In this document: positions 8,680-17,758 of the stretch, one piece after another
Numbering within the stretch: position 1 is the first letter of the stretch
How the letters are laid out: the number at the start of each line of letters is the position of its first letter
The notes under the pieces: model-generated
Told to the model about the DNA's origin: nothing
Seen by the model: only the letters and a program-made list of their open reading frames with translations
The model's database searches: none
NCBI RefSeq assembly: GCF_000281085.1
Contig: NZ_JH767525.1
Coordinates: 62,307-126,306 of the forward strand
Length of the DNA: 64,000 bases
Direction of reading: 5' to 3'
From: Catenovulum agarivorans YM01
GTDB taxonomy: Bacteria; Pseudomonadota; Gammaproteobacteria; Enterobacterales; Alteromonadaceae
Program-made: the position numbers and the translations under genes

Positions 8680-9174
8680 TTAACCACACCAATTTATAGA
8701 ATAATACCCATCAGCCACAGCACGATGAAAACTCGAATACGGCCAATCTTTTACCTGACAAACCAAACCATGCTTCAGCGGGTTAATATGTACATAATTG
8801 ATATGGTTTATCAAATCAGCCTCATTCCGAATGGTATGTTCCCAGAAACGCTTTTGCCAGATTGGGCTATCAGCAAAATGTGAGCCTGTACCAGATGACT
8901 TTTCCGATTTAGCTAAAAGATAGCGAAAGCGTTTCTTGATTTCGCGCCAACGCCCCGAGTAATCACAATCCCCTACGGGCAAAGTCCAAACTGCATGTAT
9001 ATGATTTGGCAATACCACCCAAGCATCAATTGTAAAAGGCCTCTGCTGTTTAACTCGACGTACTGCCTCGCGCAGTAAATCAACGTGCTCAACCAGCAAC
9101 TGACTCTTTTTATCCTGCAAATTCACAGTAAAAAAATATGACCCACCTTCCACATACATCCTTCGATACCGCAT
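8680..9174 (-). CDS. REP-associated tyrosine transposase (RAYT, TnpA_REP)
   Basis: This 164-residue Y1 HUH single-strand transposase has the HUH motif NHIH at 57-60 and the catalytic tyrosine in NYVHINPLKHG at about 127. It also has the RAYT block IWQKRFWEHTIRNEADL. RAYTs act on REP palindromes dispersed in the genome, usually without terminal repeats of their own. A REP-like palindrome lies 36 bases upstream of this start (9210-9241), and three more occur near 13.8-14.0 kb, matching the expected enzyme-substrate pairing. The gene is full length with both catalytic motifs. It lies convergent with the zeta-like gene. Confidence 0.9.
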   Translation of the reverse strand: MRYRRMYVEGGSYFFTVNLQDKKSQLLVEHVDLLREAVRRVKQQRPFTIDAWVVLPNHIHAVWTLPVGDCDYSGRWREIKKRFRYLLAKSEKSSGTGSHFADSPIWQKRFWEHTIRNEADLINHINYVHINPLKHGLVCQVKDWPYSSFHRAVADGYYSINWCG

Positions 9175-9209
9175 CCCAGCTCCCCATTTTTATCTTTGTC
9201 ACATCCTAT

Positions 9210-9241
9210 CGTAGGTCTGGTAAGCCAGAGGCGCACCTGAC
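9210..9241 (+). repeat. REP-like palindrome beside RAYT gene
   Basis: The sequence CGTAGGTCTGGTAAGCCAGA continues into GGCGCACCTGAC. It has a GTAGGT head, a short imperfect hairpin around the AAGCC segment and a GCGCACCTGAC tail. The same head and tail recur at 13.8-14.0 kb. It lies just upstream of the RAYT gene, the usual REP location relative to its transposase. Confidence 0.75.
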
Positions 9242-9255
9242 AATTTTGCACCGAG

Positions 9256-11508
9256 TTATCCTGAAGCTTCGGAGTGAAACTTCACACCACTTACCACTTG
9301 CCATTTGCAATTTGCCTTTTTGTCTTGAGGGCATTTCGGACACCCAGCTTTGTCTTTGTGTACCGCGACACACAATAAATGTGTTGGTCGGCTCATAGCA
9401 ACATAAGTCCTTTTTAAAGTTTCATACAATCTACTTCCACCAGATTTAGGATGGACGTAGTTATTCCCACAAAATAAATCATTTTTTAATTTATGATTCC
9501 AAAAATATGTCGCTTCACTCTCACTGTGATCTTCATTTTCAACCAACATGGTAGCCATGTGAGTTTCACCTTTCACTGAATGAATGGTACTTATTTTTAT
9601 TTCTATACCATCTTCAATAACCAGATTATCGTAAGAGGTAAATGTATCAATAGCAGAAATCTCTTTCTCATTTATAAATCGGTCATTTACTGGAACTAGA
9701 TAATTATTTTTTTGCAAAAGTCCAATAAACTCATTCTTAATTACATTTGGATTCACTGAGCCATATTCGATTCTTATTATCCAATCAACCATGCTCAGAT
9801 TTAACTCAGCTAAAAACTCAGGCTGGTTTTCTTTTAATTCTGCGAGTAGTTTAGTTTTAGAATAGCGATTTGCAGGATCAAGATTAAAAACCGAAACTAA
9901 CGCATTAATAAATAAATCATAATAAATTTTTGTACCATGCTCAGCTATTTCTATAGTTGGTCTTGGCTGAAAGTATGAAACTAAATTATCAAAATTTGTT
10001 TTGCGCTTTGCAGTTTCTTTTGAAAACCCAGCAACATACGAATGTAAAGTAAGTTTATCCGTTTTATCTTGTGTAGCTTTGCCAACAAAACCAACCAGAT
10101 TAAATGCTGCTGATGTGCCTTTCCATTCCTGCTTATCCAACCCATGACTTTTAATTTGTTGTGCAAATAAACCCACTACCTCTTTTGGATCGTCATACAA
10201 TAAAATTGTTGGCCGTATTGACTCTTGCTCTGTATTACCGGTTAACACTGGTAATACTTGCTTAAATGGGTTTATAGATTGGGCAATAACGTCACCGAAG
10301 CGCTTACTATCTGAAATAGTTAAATTTAAAAAGCCTTGCTGCTCATGTTGCCAAGAAGACTTTTGTCCCTCTCCACCATTAAAAATAGCTTGGTCAGGAT
10401 CACCAAAATATTGTTTGATTACTGTTTGATTAAATACTGAATTAATTATATCCATTTGGTGTTGCTGCGTATCTTGCATTTCATCTACGAATAACATCCG
10501 AAAACGACTAGATAAAATACTACCTATTTGGGGAAAATCTTGAACACCAATAGTCGATAATTCAAATGCACTCTCGTAACTAACATACCCTGCTTCGAGC
10601 AAATTTTTTGTTATTGCTTTTAACTCTTTAAAAGAATTAGTTTTCTCACCAGCAATTAATTTAAAGTTAGTTCGATCGTACACACCGTGTCGATTTAAAT
10701 CCAAACGTAATTTTGATACGAGCAAATTGCACTTATTGGTAGATACTTCACTCATTGCTAAACGATGTTTTTCATCAATTAATTTTTTTAATAAAAACTG
10801 CTTAGCGTATTCATTTGGTAAGTCATCTGCATTTATGCTTTTGCATTTTTGGTATATCAACTCGCCAGTTTTTTTGTTCAAATAACCAAAATTTTTTAAG
10901 CTATCCAGTAATGTTTTAGCTTTCTTAGATATTTCTTTAGTGGAGCCATCCGTAATTGTAAAACATTCTTGTTCTATCTCTTGTTTGGTAATCTTCTGAC
11001 TGTAAGCATAATTGAATAACAATTTGTGTAAACTGGAGTTGAAATGATCCAATTTTTTAAATTTATTGACTAATTTCAAGTTAAATAAATCAGTATCAAC
11101 GACATTTACTGAACTACTATATAAAAGCCATAAAGATTTTTTTAATAAAAATTTACCAACAAAACTCTGGATAGTTCCGAAAAAGTTAGGATATTGAAAT
11201 AAAATGTCCGCTTTAGTACCTAAACGATTTTTAATTTCATCAATGGCAACATTAGTATGTGTTAACACACAAATACCACTGCCGTCGGTAAACGGCATTC
11301 TTTTTGAGAGTAATAATAATTTAACCAGTAACACTGTTGTTTTACCGCTTCCCGGACATGCGATAATGTTGGCATTTTGCCAACTGTCGATAATTATTCT
11401 TCGTTCGCTTTTAAGATCATCGTAAGTATTTTCAGGTAAACCGAGCTCTTTGCAAACCTGCCTAATTTCGTCATCCGTAAAAATAAATTTATCCGTTATT
11501 ATGCTCAC
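9256..11508 (-). CDS. gajB: GajB-like UvrD/Rep-family helicase of a Gabija-type system
   Basis: The 750-residue superfamily 1 helicase has Walker A ACPGSGKTT at about 50-58, a VLTHTNVAIDEI motif Ia, and motif II VDEMQDT at 341-347. Late motifs HSVKGETHMATM and TYVAMSRPTHLL follow. The C-terminus carries a small cysteine cluster, CPKCPQDKKANC. It starts with GTG at 11508, inside the last 20 bases of the upstream OLD nuclease gene, so translation is coupled. In Gabija, GajA is a nucleotide-controlled nicking endonuclease and GajB is the DNA-activated helicase-like ATPase. The protein is longer than the roughly 500-residue B. cereus GajB, so it is best called Gabija-type or a class 2 OLD partner. 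Confidence 0.83.
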   Translation of the reverse strand: MSIITDKFIFTDDEIRQVCKELGLPENTYDDLKSERRIIIDSWQNANIIACPGSGKTTVLLVKLLLLSKRMPFTDGSGICVLTHTNVAIDEIKNRLGTKADILFQYPNFFGTIQSFVGKFLLKKSLWLLYSSSVNVVDTDLFNLKLVNKFKKLDHFNSSLHKLLFNYAYSQKITKQEIEQECFTITDGSTKEISKKAKTLLDSLKNFGYLNKKTGELIYQKCKSINADDLPNEYAKQFLLKKLIDEKHRLAMSEVSTNKCNLLVSKLRLDLNRHGVYDRTNFKLIAGEKTNSFKELKAITKNLLEAGYVSYESAFELSTIGVQDFPQIGSILSSRFRMLFVDEMQDTQQHQMDIINSVFNQTVIKQYFGDPDQAIFNGGEGQKSSWQHEQQGFLNLTISDSKRFGDVIAQSINPFKQVLPVLTGNTEQESIRPTILLYDDPKEVVGLFAQQIKSHGLDKQEWKGTSAAFNLVGFVGKATQDKTDKLTLHSYVAGFSKETAKRKTNFDNLVSYFQPRPTIEIAEHGTKIYYDLFINALVSVFNLDPANRYSKTKLLAELKENQPEFLAELNLSMVDWIIRIEYGSVNPNVIKNEFIGLLQKNNYLVPVNDRFINEKEISAIDTFTSYDNLVIEDGIEIKISTIHSVKGETHMATMLVENEDHSESEATYFWNHKLKNDLFCGNNYVHPKSGGSRLYETLKRTYVAMSRPTHLLCVAVHKDKAGCPKCPQDKKANCKWQVVSGVKFHSEASG

Positions 11509-13585
11509 CCAGTTTTACTTCATCATTGGGGCAAACATAATTAATTGCATCAACAAGATATTTTAAATATGGATCGCTTGTTAAGTATTTCGACAATTCG
11601 TCACATTTAAGTTGCAAAATCTCTGCAAATATTTGTGCGGTGACGGCTTTTGAGGGGGAATTGCTACCAACAAAAGGGTGAAAAATATCAAATGCAATTG
11701 CGTCTTCAGTTTTTTGTGATGCCGAAATCTTAGATTCAACCAACTTATTTATATCTTGCGGTATTTGAAAGTTTCCATTGTCATCTAACAACTCTTGAAA
11801 ATAACTTTCAGAATTTTTAATTTTTGCTGCAATTTCAATTGCACAAGCAAATGAATCTCGCAGATTTTGACTACATACTAAATCGTATTCCAATGTCCAT
11901 TTTTTATTCGTAAATAATCTAACTTTTTGCTTATTGTATTTTTGCTCAAGCTTTTGAGTTTTAGCCGTTCTGATTTCTTGAATATTTTGAGTTGATAACG
12001 CAATTTTCGACCACTTATCGATTTGATCATTAAGCCCTTTTGGCATTGTGGTTTCATTAATAGTAGCTTTAATAGCCTCTATTAATTCGTCTTTAGTGGT
12101 ATAAAAAGTTCCGTGAATTTGCTCTAAAGAATATGGTGTACCATTAGTATCAACTAAATGTGTTTCTTGGATTTTATAATACTCGTTAAATTGTTTATTC
12201 TCACTTTCGAAATACTCAATCGCTGGTATATCTAAATCCGTAATGACAGCAACAGGTATATCTAATTCATTATTATTTGGCTGTCGCTGGAAAATTTTTG
12301 CATAGCGCAAAAAAGCAGTGCTACCAACGTTAACAATAGACACACCGTACTTATGTAGAGGTTTATCAATTAGCTCAGCGATGACTGGAATTAAAATATT
12401 TTCAGCGTCACCTTCAACCATAATGACACCACGCGCAAAAAACATATTGGCTTTGGTTGAATCTAAAAAACGTTGTAAAAATTTATAATCACCAGCATCT
12501 AATTTGGTTTGGCCTTGCCACATTGGATAAACATTTTGACCTCGACATAAAATCAAGTTTTCTAAATCAATTGAAGCGCCAATAGTTGTACTATGAGTAG
12601 TCAAAATAAATTGAGTATTATCATTTTCGCTTATGGACTTGAGCGTATTTATTACTCTTAATTGCGCTTGTGGATGCAGATGAGCTTCTAATTCTTCAAT
12701 TAAACACAACTTAATTGAATTGTATGGATCAGTTTCTAAATGTAGTAATTCTGCTGCCATAAAAAGTTTATTGAGGGTGCCAAGCCCAGAGCTATTTTCT
12801 TCAAGTTCTAAACCTAAGGTTTTAAGTATTTTATGTAACTCCGGATCGGCAATTTTTACTTCGGCTTCACGTTTATCGTCTGTTTGGCGAAAATCCTTTA
12901 TGTAATAATTTATACTATCAAGAATGTTTAGTGAGGCGTCATCGGTCGTTTTAGTTTTAACTGTCTTGAGAAAATTTGATATGCCTTGATTCGCTTCTGC
13001 AACAATATTTTCTAATGCGTGTTTTTGATATTTACCGTCTTGCCCTTTGATTTTTTTAAAATCTCCATGACTTTGTAAAATTTGCGCTAAGCGAGAGCGA
13101 TAACCCGGTGTCATTTCTGTTTCGGCATCACGAAGCGGTTTTAAATAAGTAACCTGTAGAAGTTCCCTTGCATTTCCATCCATCAAGGTTTCAGCATTTT
13201 CAGGGCCTGCTTTAATGTCCCAAACAATTCTATCGTTAATCAGTAAGCGAGCTTTTAAAAACAACCTCAGTTCAAAACTTTTGTCATTATCAAAATATCC
13301 CCATTCAATAAAGTTAGCAGCTTCTTTATCTGTAAACCCTGATAATTTAGCCGTTATAGTAAAGGATTCTGCTCGCTCCTCTGTAAAATCTGGTTTATAA
13401 AAATCTCGGGGTTCAAAACGAATCGATTCATAACTTTTTGTGTTTAGCAAATAACGAATGGCGTCGATAATTGCTGTTTTTCCGGAATCGTTTTCTCCAA
13501 CGAGTACATTTAATCCATTTTTAAATTCAATATTTAAACTTCTAAACTTCCTGAAATTAACTAATTGGAGTTCCTTGAGATACAT
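11489..13585 (-). CDS. gajA: GajA-like OLD-family ATPase/TOPRIM endonuclease of a Gabija-type system
   Basis: This 698-residue protein has an SMC/ABC-like ATPase domain: LVNFRKFRSL start, Walker A GENDSGKT at 30-37, signature-like SSGLGTLNKLF at about 265-275, Walker B LCLIEELEAHLHP near 293-305, and a TTHST switch. A TOPRIM nuclease domain follows with VEGDAEN (Glu391) and TDLDIPA (Asp450, Asp452). This is the OLD nuclease architecture. Immediate linkage to a UvrD-like helicase defines class 2 OLD genes, which include GajA of the Gabija anti-phage system. AAGG lies upstream of the ATG and a TATAAA hexamer sits 21 bases before it. It is longer than the 578-residue B. cereus GajA, mostly through an extended C-terminal part. 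Confidence 0.85.
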   Translation of the reverse strand: MYLKELQLVNFRKFRSLNIEFKNGLNVLVGENDSGKTAIIDAIRYLLNTKSYESIRFEPRDFYKPDFTEERAESFTITAKLSGFTDKEAANFIEWGYFDNDKSFELRLFLKARLLINDRIVWDIKAGPENAETLMDGNARELLQVTYLKPLRDAETEMTPGYRSRLAQILQSHGDFKKIKGQDGKYQKHALENIVAEANQGISNFLKTVKTKTTDDASLNILDSINYYIKDFRQTDDKREAEVKIADPELHKILKTLGLELEENSSGLGTLNKLFMAAELLHLETDPYNSIKLCLIEELEAHLHPQAQLRVINTLKSISENDNTQFILTTHSTTIGASIDLENLILCRGQNVYPMWQGQTKLDAGDYKFLQRFLDSTKANMFFARGVIMVEGDAENILIPVIAELIDKPLHKYGVSIVNVGSTAFLRYAKIFQRQPNNNELDIPVAVITDLDIPAIEYFESENKQFNEYYKIQETHLVDTNGTPYSLEQIHGTFYTTKDELIEAIKATINETTMPKGLNDQIDKWSKIALSTQNIQEIRTAKTQKLEQKYNKQKVRLFTNKKWTLEYDLVCSQNLRDSFACAIEIAAKIKNSESYFQELLDDNGNFQIPQDINKLVESKISASQKTEDAIAFDIFHPFVGSNSPSKAVTAQIFAEILQLKCDELSKYLTSDPYLKYLVDAINYVCPNDEVKLGEHNNG

Positions 13586-13605
13586 GTAGATATCCTTAAG
13601 TTATT

Positions 13606-13611
13606 TTTATA
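13606..13611 (-). promoter_or_regulatory. candidate -10 element of the gajA-gajB operon
   Basis: TATAAA in the minus-strand direction lies 21 bases upstream of the gajA start, ahead of an AAGGA ribosome binding site. No convincing -35 was identified. Confidence 0.4.
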
Positions 13612-13799
13612 GGCCTTGGGTAACACAAATCAATTACAAATAGCTTGATGATTTTGATGTTACAAAAATCATGATCAAACCATATACCACAACCGTAAAA
13701 ATTCCAATAAAAACAGCACATTGAGCTGACGTTTTTTTGTATCTACAAGTCCATATAATTGCAAGTTTGATATAGGCAAACGACTCATAACCAAAAAAT
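13612..13799. other. gene-free stretch upstream of the gajAB operon
   Basis: No supported gene lies between the gajA promoter region and the REP cluster. A short minus-strand frame ending at 13634 encodes a hydrophobic segment (CAVFIGIFTVVVYGLIMIF). It has no start codon before running into the REP palindrome, so it could be a decayed gene tail or chance. Confidence 0.4.
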
Positions 13800-13830
13800 G
13801 TTAGATGCGCCTTTGGCTTATCTAACCTAC
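13800..13830 (-). repeat. REP-like palindrome
   Basis: On the minus strand GTAGGTTAGATAAGCC is followed by AAAGGCGCATCTAAC. The head, AAGCC core and GGCGCA tail agree with the copy beside the RAYT gene, with changes on both arms that keep them complementary (GTTAGAT / ATCTAAC). Confidence 0.65.
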
Positions 13831-13936
13831 ATCAACTTCATTTATCTGACGCTATTTTTCAAGTAGACCAACACGCAAAAAAAGCAAAACGGAAGCCGAG
13901 TAAACGAACCGATTTGATTATAGCGCACAATTTTAA

Positions 13937-13970
13937 CGTAGGTCGGCATAAGCGAAGCGCATCCGACAAT
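13937..13970 (+). repeat. REP-like palindrome, left half of an inverted pair
   Basis: ACGTAGGTCGGCATAAGC is followed by GAAGCGCATCCGACAA. GTCGG and CCGAC pair. It faces the copy at 13993-14026 in opposite orientation, a BIME-like arrangement. Confidence 0.7.
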
Positions 13971-13992
13971 TGCAGTTACATGCACCTCTGAA

Positions 13993-14026
13993 CGTCAGGT
14001 GCGCCTTCGGCTTATGTAACCTACGT
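13993..14026 (-). repeat. REP-like palindrome, right half of an inverted pair
   Basis: On the minus strand ACGTAGGTTACATAAGCC is followed by GAAGGCGCACCTGACG. Head and tail match the RAYT-adjacent copy. With the opposite copy 22 bases away it forms a BIME-like unit between the defence island and gcvP. Confidence 0.7.
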
Positions 14027-14066
14027 AAACCGCATAGATGAAGGATTTAAGTGGGGTATAAACGAC

Positions 14067-14090
14067 AAAAGCGGCTGGTGGGCCGCTTTT
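14067..14090 (-). terminator. Rho-independent terminator of gcvP
   Basis: Arms AAAAGCGGC and GCCGCTTTT pair perfectly around a six-base loop, with U residues at the 3' side in the minus-strand transcript. It lies 27 bases beyond the gcvP stop. Confidence 0.75.
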
Positions 14091-14117
14091 GAATGATTTA
14101 AAAAAGTAAAATCAATT

Positions 14118-17009
14118 TTACTCTGCGTAGCTTTCCGTTGTCGGACAGCTACAAATCAAGTTACGGTCGCCGTATACATCATCAATACGGTTTACTGTTG
14201 GCCAAAATTTGTTTTCGCGGGCTTGTGCAGTTGGGAATACAGCTAACTCGCGGCTGTACGGGTGGTTCCATTCAGCTTGGCTTAAATCGCTCATGGTATG
14301 TGGTGCATTGCCAAGTGGGTTGTCTTCTAATGGCCATACGCCTTTTTCAACTTGGTCAATTTCGTTTTTAATGGCGATCATTGCTTCAATAAATCTGTCT
14401 ACTTCACATAGTGGTTCAGATTCAGTTGGCTCAACCATTAATGTACCAGCAACAGGAAAGCTCATAGTTGGTGCATGGAAACCATAGTCAATTAAACGTT
14501 TTGCTACGTCCATTTCAGTTACGCCTGAGCTCGCTTTTAATGGGCGAATATCAATTATACATTCGTGTGCTACGCGGTCGTTTTGCCCTGTATACAAAAT
14601 TGGGTAATGGTCGGCTAAACGTTTGGCAATATAGTTAGCACTTAAAATAGCGACTTGAGTTGCTTTGCGTAAACCTTGTGCACCCATTAATGCAATGTAT
14701 ACCCAAGAAATTGGCAATATACCTGCACTGCCCCATGGCGCGGCTGAAACGGCACCATTGGCTTTGTCTAATTCATCAATTTGTACAACTGGGTGGTTTG
14801 GTAAAAACGGTGCTAAGTGTGATTTAACGCCAATTGGTCCCATACCTGGGCCACCACCACCGTGTGGAATACAGAATGTTTTATGCAGGTTTAAGTGCGA
14901 TACGTCTGAACCAATAAAACCAGGTGATGTTACACCAACCTGTGCATTCATGTTTGCGCCATCCATATACACTTGACCGCCGTGGCCATGTACTATGTCA
15001 CAAATTTCACGAATGGTTTGTTCGTATACACCATGAGTTGATGGGTAGGTGATCATTATGCACGATAAGTTGTCTGCAACTTCTGCGGCTTTTTTGCGTA
15101 GGTCGTCTAAATCAACATTACCTTTTGCATCACAAGCTGTTACAACAACTTTCATACCCGCCATTTGTGCAGATGCTGGGTTAGTACCATGCGCAGATGA
15201 CGGAATTAAACAGATGTTTCTGTGGCTGTCGCCACGGCTTTCGTGATATTTACGAATAGCTAATAAACCTGCATATTCACCTTGTGCACCTGAGTTTGGT
15301 TGCATGCTTATTGCGTCGTAACCGGTAATTTCAATTAACCAGTCGTTCAATTGGCGAATCATGCGTTGATAACCTTGCGCTTGGTTAATTGGCGCAAACG
15401 GGTGCATGTTGGCGAATTCAGGCCAAGTTACCGGGATCATCTCAGCAGTTGCATTTAATTTCATGGTACAAGAGCCCAATGAAATCATTGAATGGTTTAG
15501 GGCTAAATCTTTATTTTCTAAAGATTTAATATAACGCAACATTTCAGTTTCTGAATGATGCGTATTAAATACTGGGTGGGTTAAATATTCGCTAGTACGT
15601 TTGTACTCTGCTGGTATGCCAGATTTTTGCTGGCTAGCAATTACTTTGTCTAGCGCTTTAATATCTAAACCATGACCTTCGCCTAATACGATATCAAATA
15701 GCTCAGCTACGTCGTTGGCTGTTTTAGTTTCGTCAAAACTAACTGCAACTACACCGTCTAAATCAACACGTAAATTAACGCCTTTTTGCTCAGCACGCGC
15801 AATGATTTGAGCTTTACTGTCGGTTGCAATGGCAACTGTGTCAAAGAAGTTTTTGTTTTTAACTTCAATGCCTTTATGTTTTAAACCTTCAACAAAAATC
15901 GAGGTTAAACGCTCTACACGTTTAGCAATTGTATCTAAACCTTTTGGCCCATGATAAACAGCATAAAACGCCGCCATATTGGCTAATAATACTTGTGCGG
16001 TACAAATGTTTGAGTTGGCTTTTTCACGACGGATATGTTGCTCACGTGTTTGCAGTGCCATACGTAAAGCAAGTTTGCCTTTACTGTCTTTAGAAACACC
16101 AATAATACGGCCCGGCAATGAACGTTTTAAGCTATCGCGTGTTGCAAAAAATGCTGCGTGTGGACCACCGTAACACATAGGCACACCAAAACGCTGTGCA
16201 CTACCTACTGCAACGTCTGCACCTAATTCACCAGGTGTTTTTAATTGAGTTAATGCCAATAAGTCGGTAACAACAGTAGAAATACCTTTGTTGTCTGCTA
16301 CATGCGCAATCAATTTTTCAATTGGGTTGATGTCGCCATAGGTATTTGGATATTGAAATAACGCACCAAATACGTCTAATTCTAATACTTTGTCAGCAGG
16401 GGCAATTTCAACTTCAAAACCAAATAATTCAGCACGAGTTACCACAACATTAATGGTTTGTGGGTGTACGTCATCTGCTATAAAAAATAGGTTAGATTTT
16501 TTATTTTTGCTGGTGCGTTTTGCAAAAGCCATTGCTTCGGCCGCTGCTGTACCTTCATCTAATAAAGATGCATTTGCAATTTCTAAACCTGTTAAGTCAA
16601 TTACCATTTGTTGGTAGTTTAACAAGCTTTGTAAACGGCCTTGCGCCACTTCTGGCTGATAAGGCGTATAAGCCGTGTACCAACCTGGATTTTCTAACAC
16701 GTTACGTAAAATTACGTTTGGCGTATGCGTTGGATAGTAACCTAAACCAATATATGATTTGTTTACCTGATTCTGTGAAGCGATTTGTTTTAACCAGCTT
16801 AAAACTTCTACTTCGCTTTGAGCTTCACCTAACGCCATTTGCTCGTTAATCAAAATGTTCGCAGGAACAGTTTGTTTGATTAAGTCGTCCAATGACGTTG
16901 CACCAATTGTGGCTAACATGTGTTGCTGCTCGGCAACATCAGGGCCTATATGGCGTTGAATAAAATCATCTCTATTTTCTAATTGCGATAAAGATACAGG
17001 TTCGCTCAT
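14118..17009 (-). CDS. gcvP: glycine dehydrogenase (decarboxylating), P protein
   Basis: This 963-residue single-chain P protein of the glycine cleavage system uses pyridoxal phosphate to decarboxylate glycine and pass the aminomethyl group to the lipoyl arm of GcvH. The fused alpha and beta halves are both present. The N-terminal part has RHIGP and YIGLGYY, and the C-terminal part has the PLP lysine block [20 protein letters not shown]. Length is typical of the one-chain form (about 955-965). It follows gcvT and gcvH but is separated from gcvH by 330 bases containing a terminator and a structured repeat, so it probably has its own promoter or depends on readthrough. Confidence 0.97.
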   Translation of the reverse strand: MSEPVSLSQLENRDDFIQRHIGPDVAEQQHMLATIGATSLDDLIKQTVPANILINEQMALGEAQSEVEVLSWLKQIASQNQVNKSYIGLGYYPTHTPNVILRNVLENPGWYTAYTPYQPEVAQGRLQSLLNYQQMVIDLTGLEIANASLLDEGTAAAEAMAFAKRTSKNKKSNLFFIADDVHPQTINVVVTRAELFGFEVEIAPADKVLELDVFGALFQYPNTYGDINPIEKLIAHVADNKGISTVVTDLLALTQLKTPGELGADVAVGSAQRFGVPMCYGGPHAAFFATRDSLKRSLPGRIIGVSKDSKGKLALRMALQTREQHIRREKANSNICTAQVLLANMAAFYAVYHGPKGLDTIAKRVERLTSIFVEGLKHKGIEVKNKNFFDTVAIATDSKAQIIARAEQKGVNLRVDLDGVVAVSFDETKTANDVAELFDIVLGEGHGLDIKALDKVIASQQKSGIPAEYKRTSEYLTHPVFNTHHSETEMLRYIKSLENKDLALNHSMISLGSCTMKLNATAEMIPVTWPEFANMHPFAPINQAQGYQRMIRQLNDWLIEITGYDAISMQPNSGAQGEYAGLLAIRKYHESRGDSHRNICLIPSSAHGTNPASAQMAGMKVVVTACDAKGNVDLDDLRKKAAEVADNLSCIMITYPSTHGVYEQTIREICDIVHGHGGQVYMDGANMNAQVGVTSPGFIGSDVSHLNLHKTFCIPHGGGGPGMGPIGVKSHLAPFLPNHPVVQIDELDKANGAVSAAPWGSAGILPISWVYIALMGAQGLRKATQVAILSANYIAKRLADHYPILYTGQNDRVAHECIIDIRPLKASSGVTEMDVAKRLIDYGFHAPTMSFPVAGTLMVEPTESEPLCEVDRFIEAMIAIKNEIDQVEKGVWPLEDNPLGNAPHTMSDLSQAEWNHPYSRELAVFPTAQARENKFWPTVNRIDDVYGDRNLICSCPTTESYAE

Positions 17010-17053
17010 GAATCGGGATTCCTAAATCAAATTAGTTTGCTAATTTTTGCTTT

Positions 17054-17240
17054 GTTCAGTGTTCACGCCCCAGAGCACAGCCATCATCACGCCAAACGCT
17101 TTAAATCCATCCTTGGAACGCTCTAACACAACATCCCTGTTGTGTAACGTTGGCTTAGCTGATGCCAGTGCTCTGTGGCTTAATCAATATTGGTGTTGCA
17201 AGCTTTATCCAACCAGCGACACGCATTTAATCCACTGAAC
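17054..17240 (-). repeat. structured dispersed repeat between gcvH and gcvP (gcv copy)
   Basis: The element is bounded by GTTCAGTG (17054-17061) and CACTGAAC (17233-17240). Inside are nested complementary arms: AGAGCAC with GTGCTCT, GCCAAACG with CGTTGGC (one bulge), and ACACAAC with GTTGTGT around an ATCCCT loop. Between the second and third stems lies AATCCATCCTTGGAACGCTC. That single-stranded block is shared with the 100-base repeats at 28.7, 29.0 and 55.7 kb, whose stems have unrelated sequences. I see no glycine riboswitch features here. Confidence 0.75.
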
Positions 17241-17241
17241 T

Positions 17242-17275
17242 AAAAATAAAAAACCCCGAGTATAAACTCGAGGTT
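17242..17275 (-). terminator. Rho-independent terminator downstream of gcvH
   Basis: Read on the minus strand, AACCTCGAG and CTCGGGGTT form a nine-pair stem (one G-U) with a six-base loop, followed by a run of Ts. It would end the gcvT-gcvH transcript before gcvP. Confidence 0.75.
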
Positions 17276-17339
17276 ATAAATTCAAATTTTTTACAATTTA
17301 AACTCAGCTTTTATACGTAATACTGAGCACAAATTGATT

Positions 17340-17729
17340 TTATTCGTCGTCTAATGCTTGCTCGTAACCTTCAGCATCTAACAACGAATCTAATTCACCT
17401 TCGTCTTCAACTTTTAATTTAAACAACCAACCGTCATTGTATGGGTCAGTGTTTACAAGCTCAGGTGAATCTTCTAATTCTTCGTTCACTTCAATTACTT
17501 CACCAGCAATTGGAGCATATACGTCAGAAGCAGCTTTTACAGACTCAACTACCGCAATTTCGTCACCTGCAGTAAAACCAGCGCCAACGTCTGGTAAATC
17601 AACGTGAACTAAGTCGCCTAATAAGTCTTGTGCGTGATCAGAAATACCAATAGTCACTATGCCATTGCCTTCGTCACGTACCCACTCGTGGCTGTCAGTG
17701 TATTTTAATTCTGGAAGGATTTTGCTCAT
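17340..17729 (-). CDS. gcvH: glycine cleavage system H protein
   Basis: This 129-residue acidic lipoyl carrier protein shuttles the aminomethyl intermediate among GcvP, GcvT and dihydrolipoamide dehydrogenase. The lipoylation lysine lies in [14 protein letters not shown], and YTDSHEWVR marks the N-terminus. Length is standard. It sits 29 bases after gcvT and is followed by a terminator about 65 bases beyond its stop. Confidence 0.97.
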   Translation of the reverse strand: MSKILPELKYTDSHEWVRDEGNGIVTIGISDHAQDLLGDLVHVDLPDVGAGFTAGDEIAVVESVKAASDVYAPIAGEVIEVNEELEDSPELVNTDPYNDGWLFKLKVEDEGELDSLLDAEGYEQALDDE

Positions 17730-17758
17730 TAAAATATTCCTCTGTAAAAATTTTAAAA

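Noticed and set aside
13634-13830. Minus-strand open frame with a membrane-like segment
   Set aside because: It has no start codon and runs into a REP palindrome; the overlapping ATG frame is only 37 codons with no recognisable features.
17010-17250. Possible glycine riboswitch before gcvP
   Set aside because: Neither the GGACAGAG-like nor the CCGAAGG-like conserved segments are present on the minus strand; the pairing and shared block instead match the dispersed repeats.
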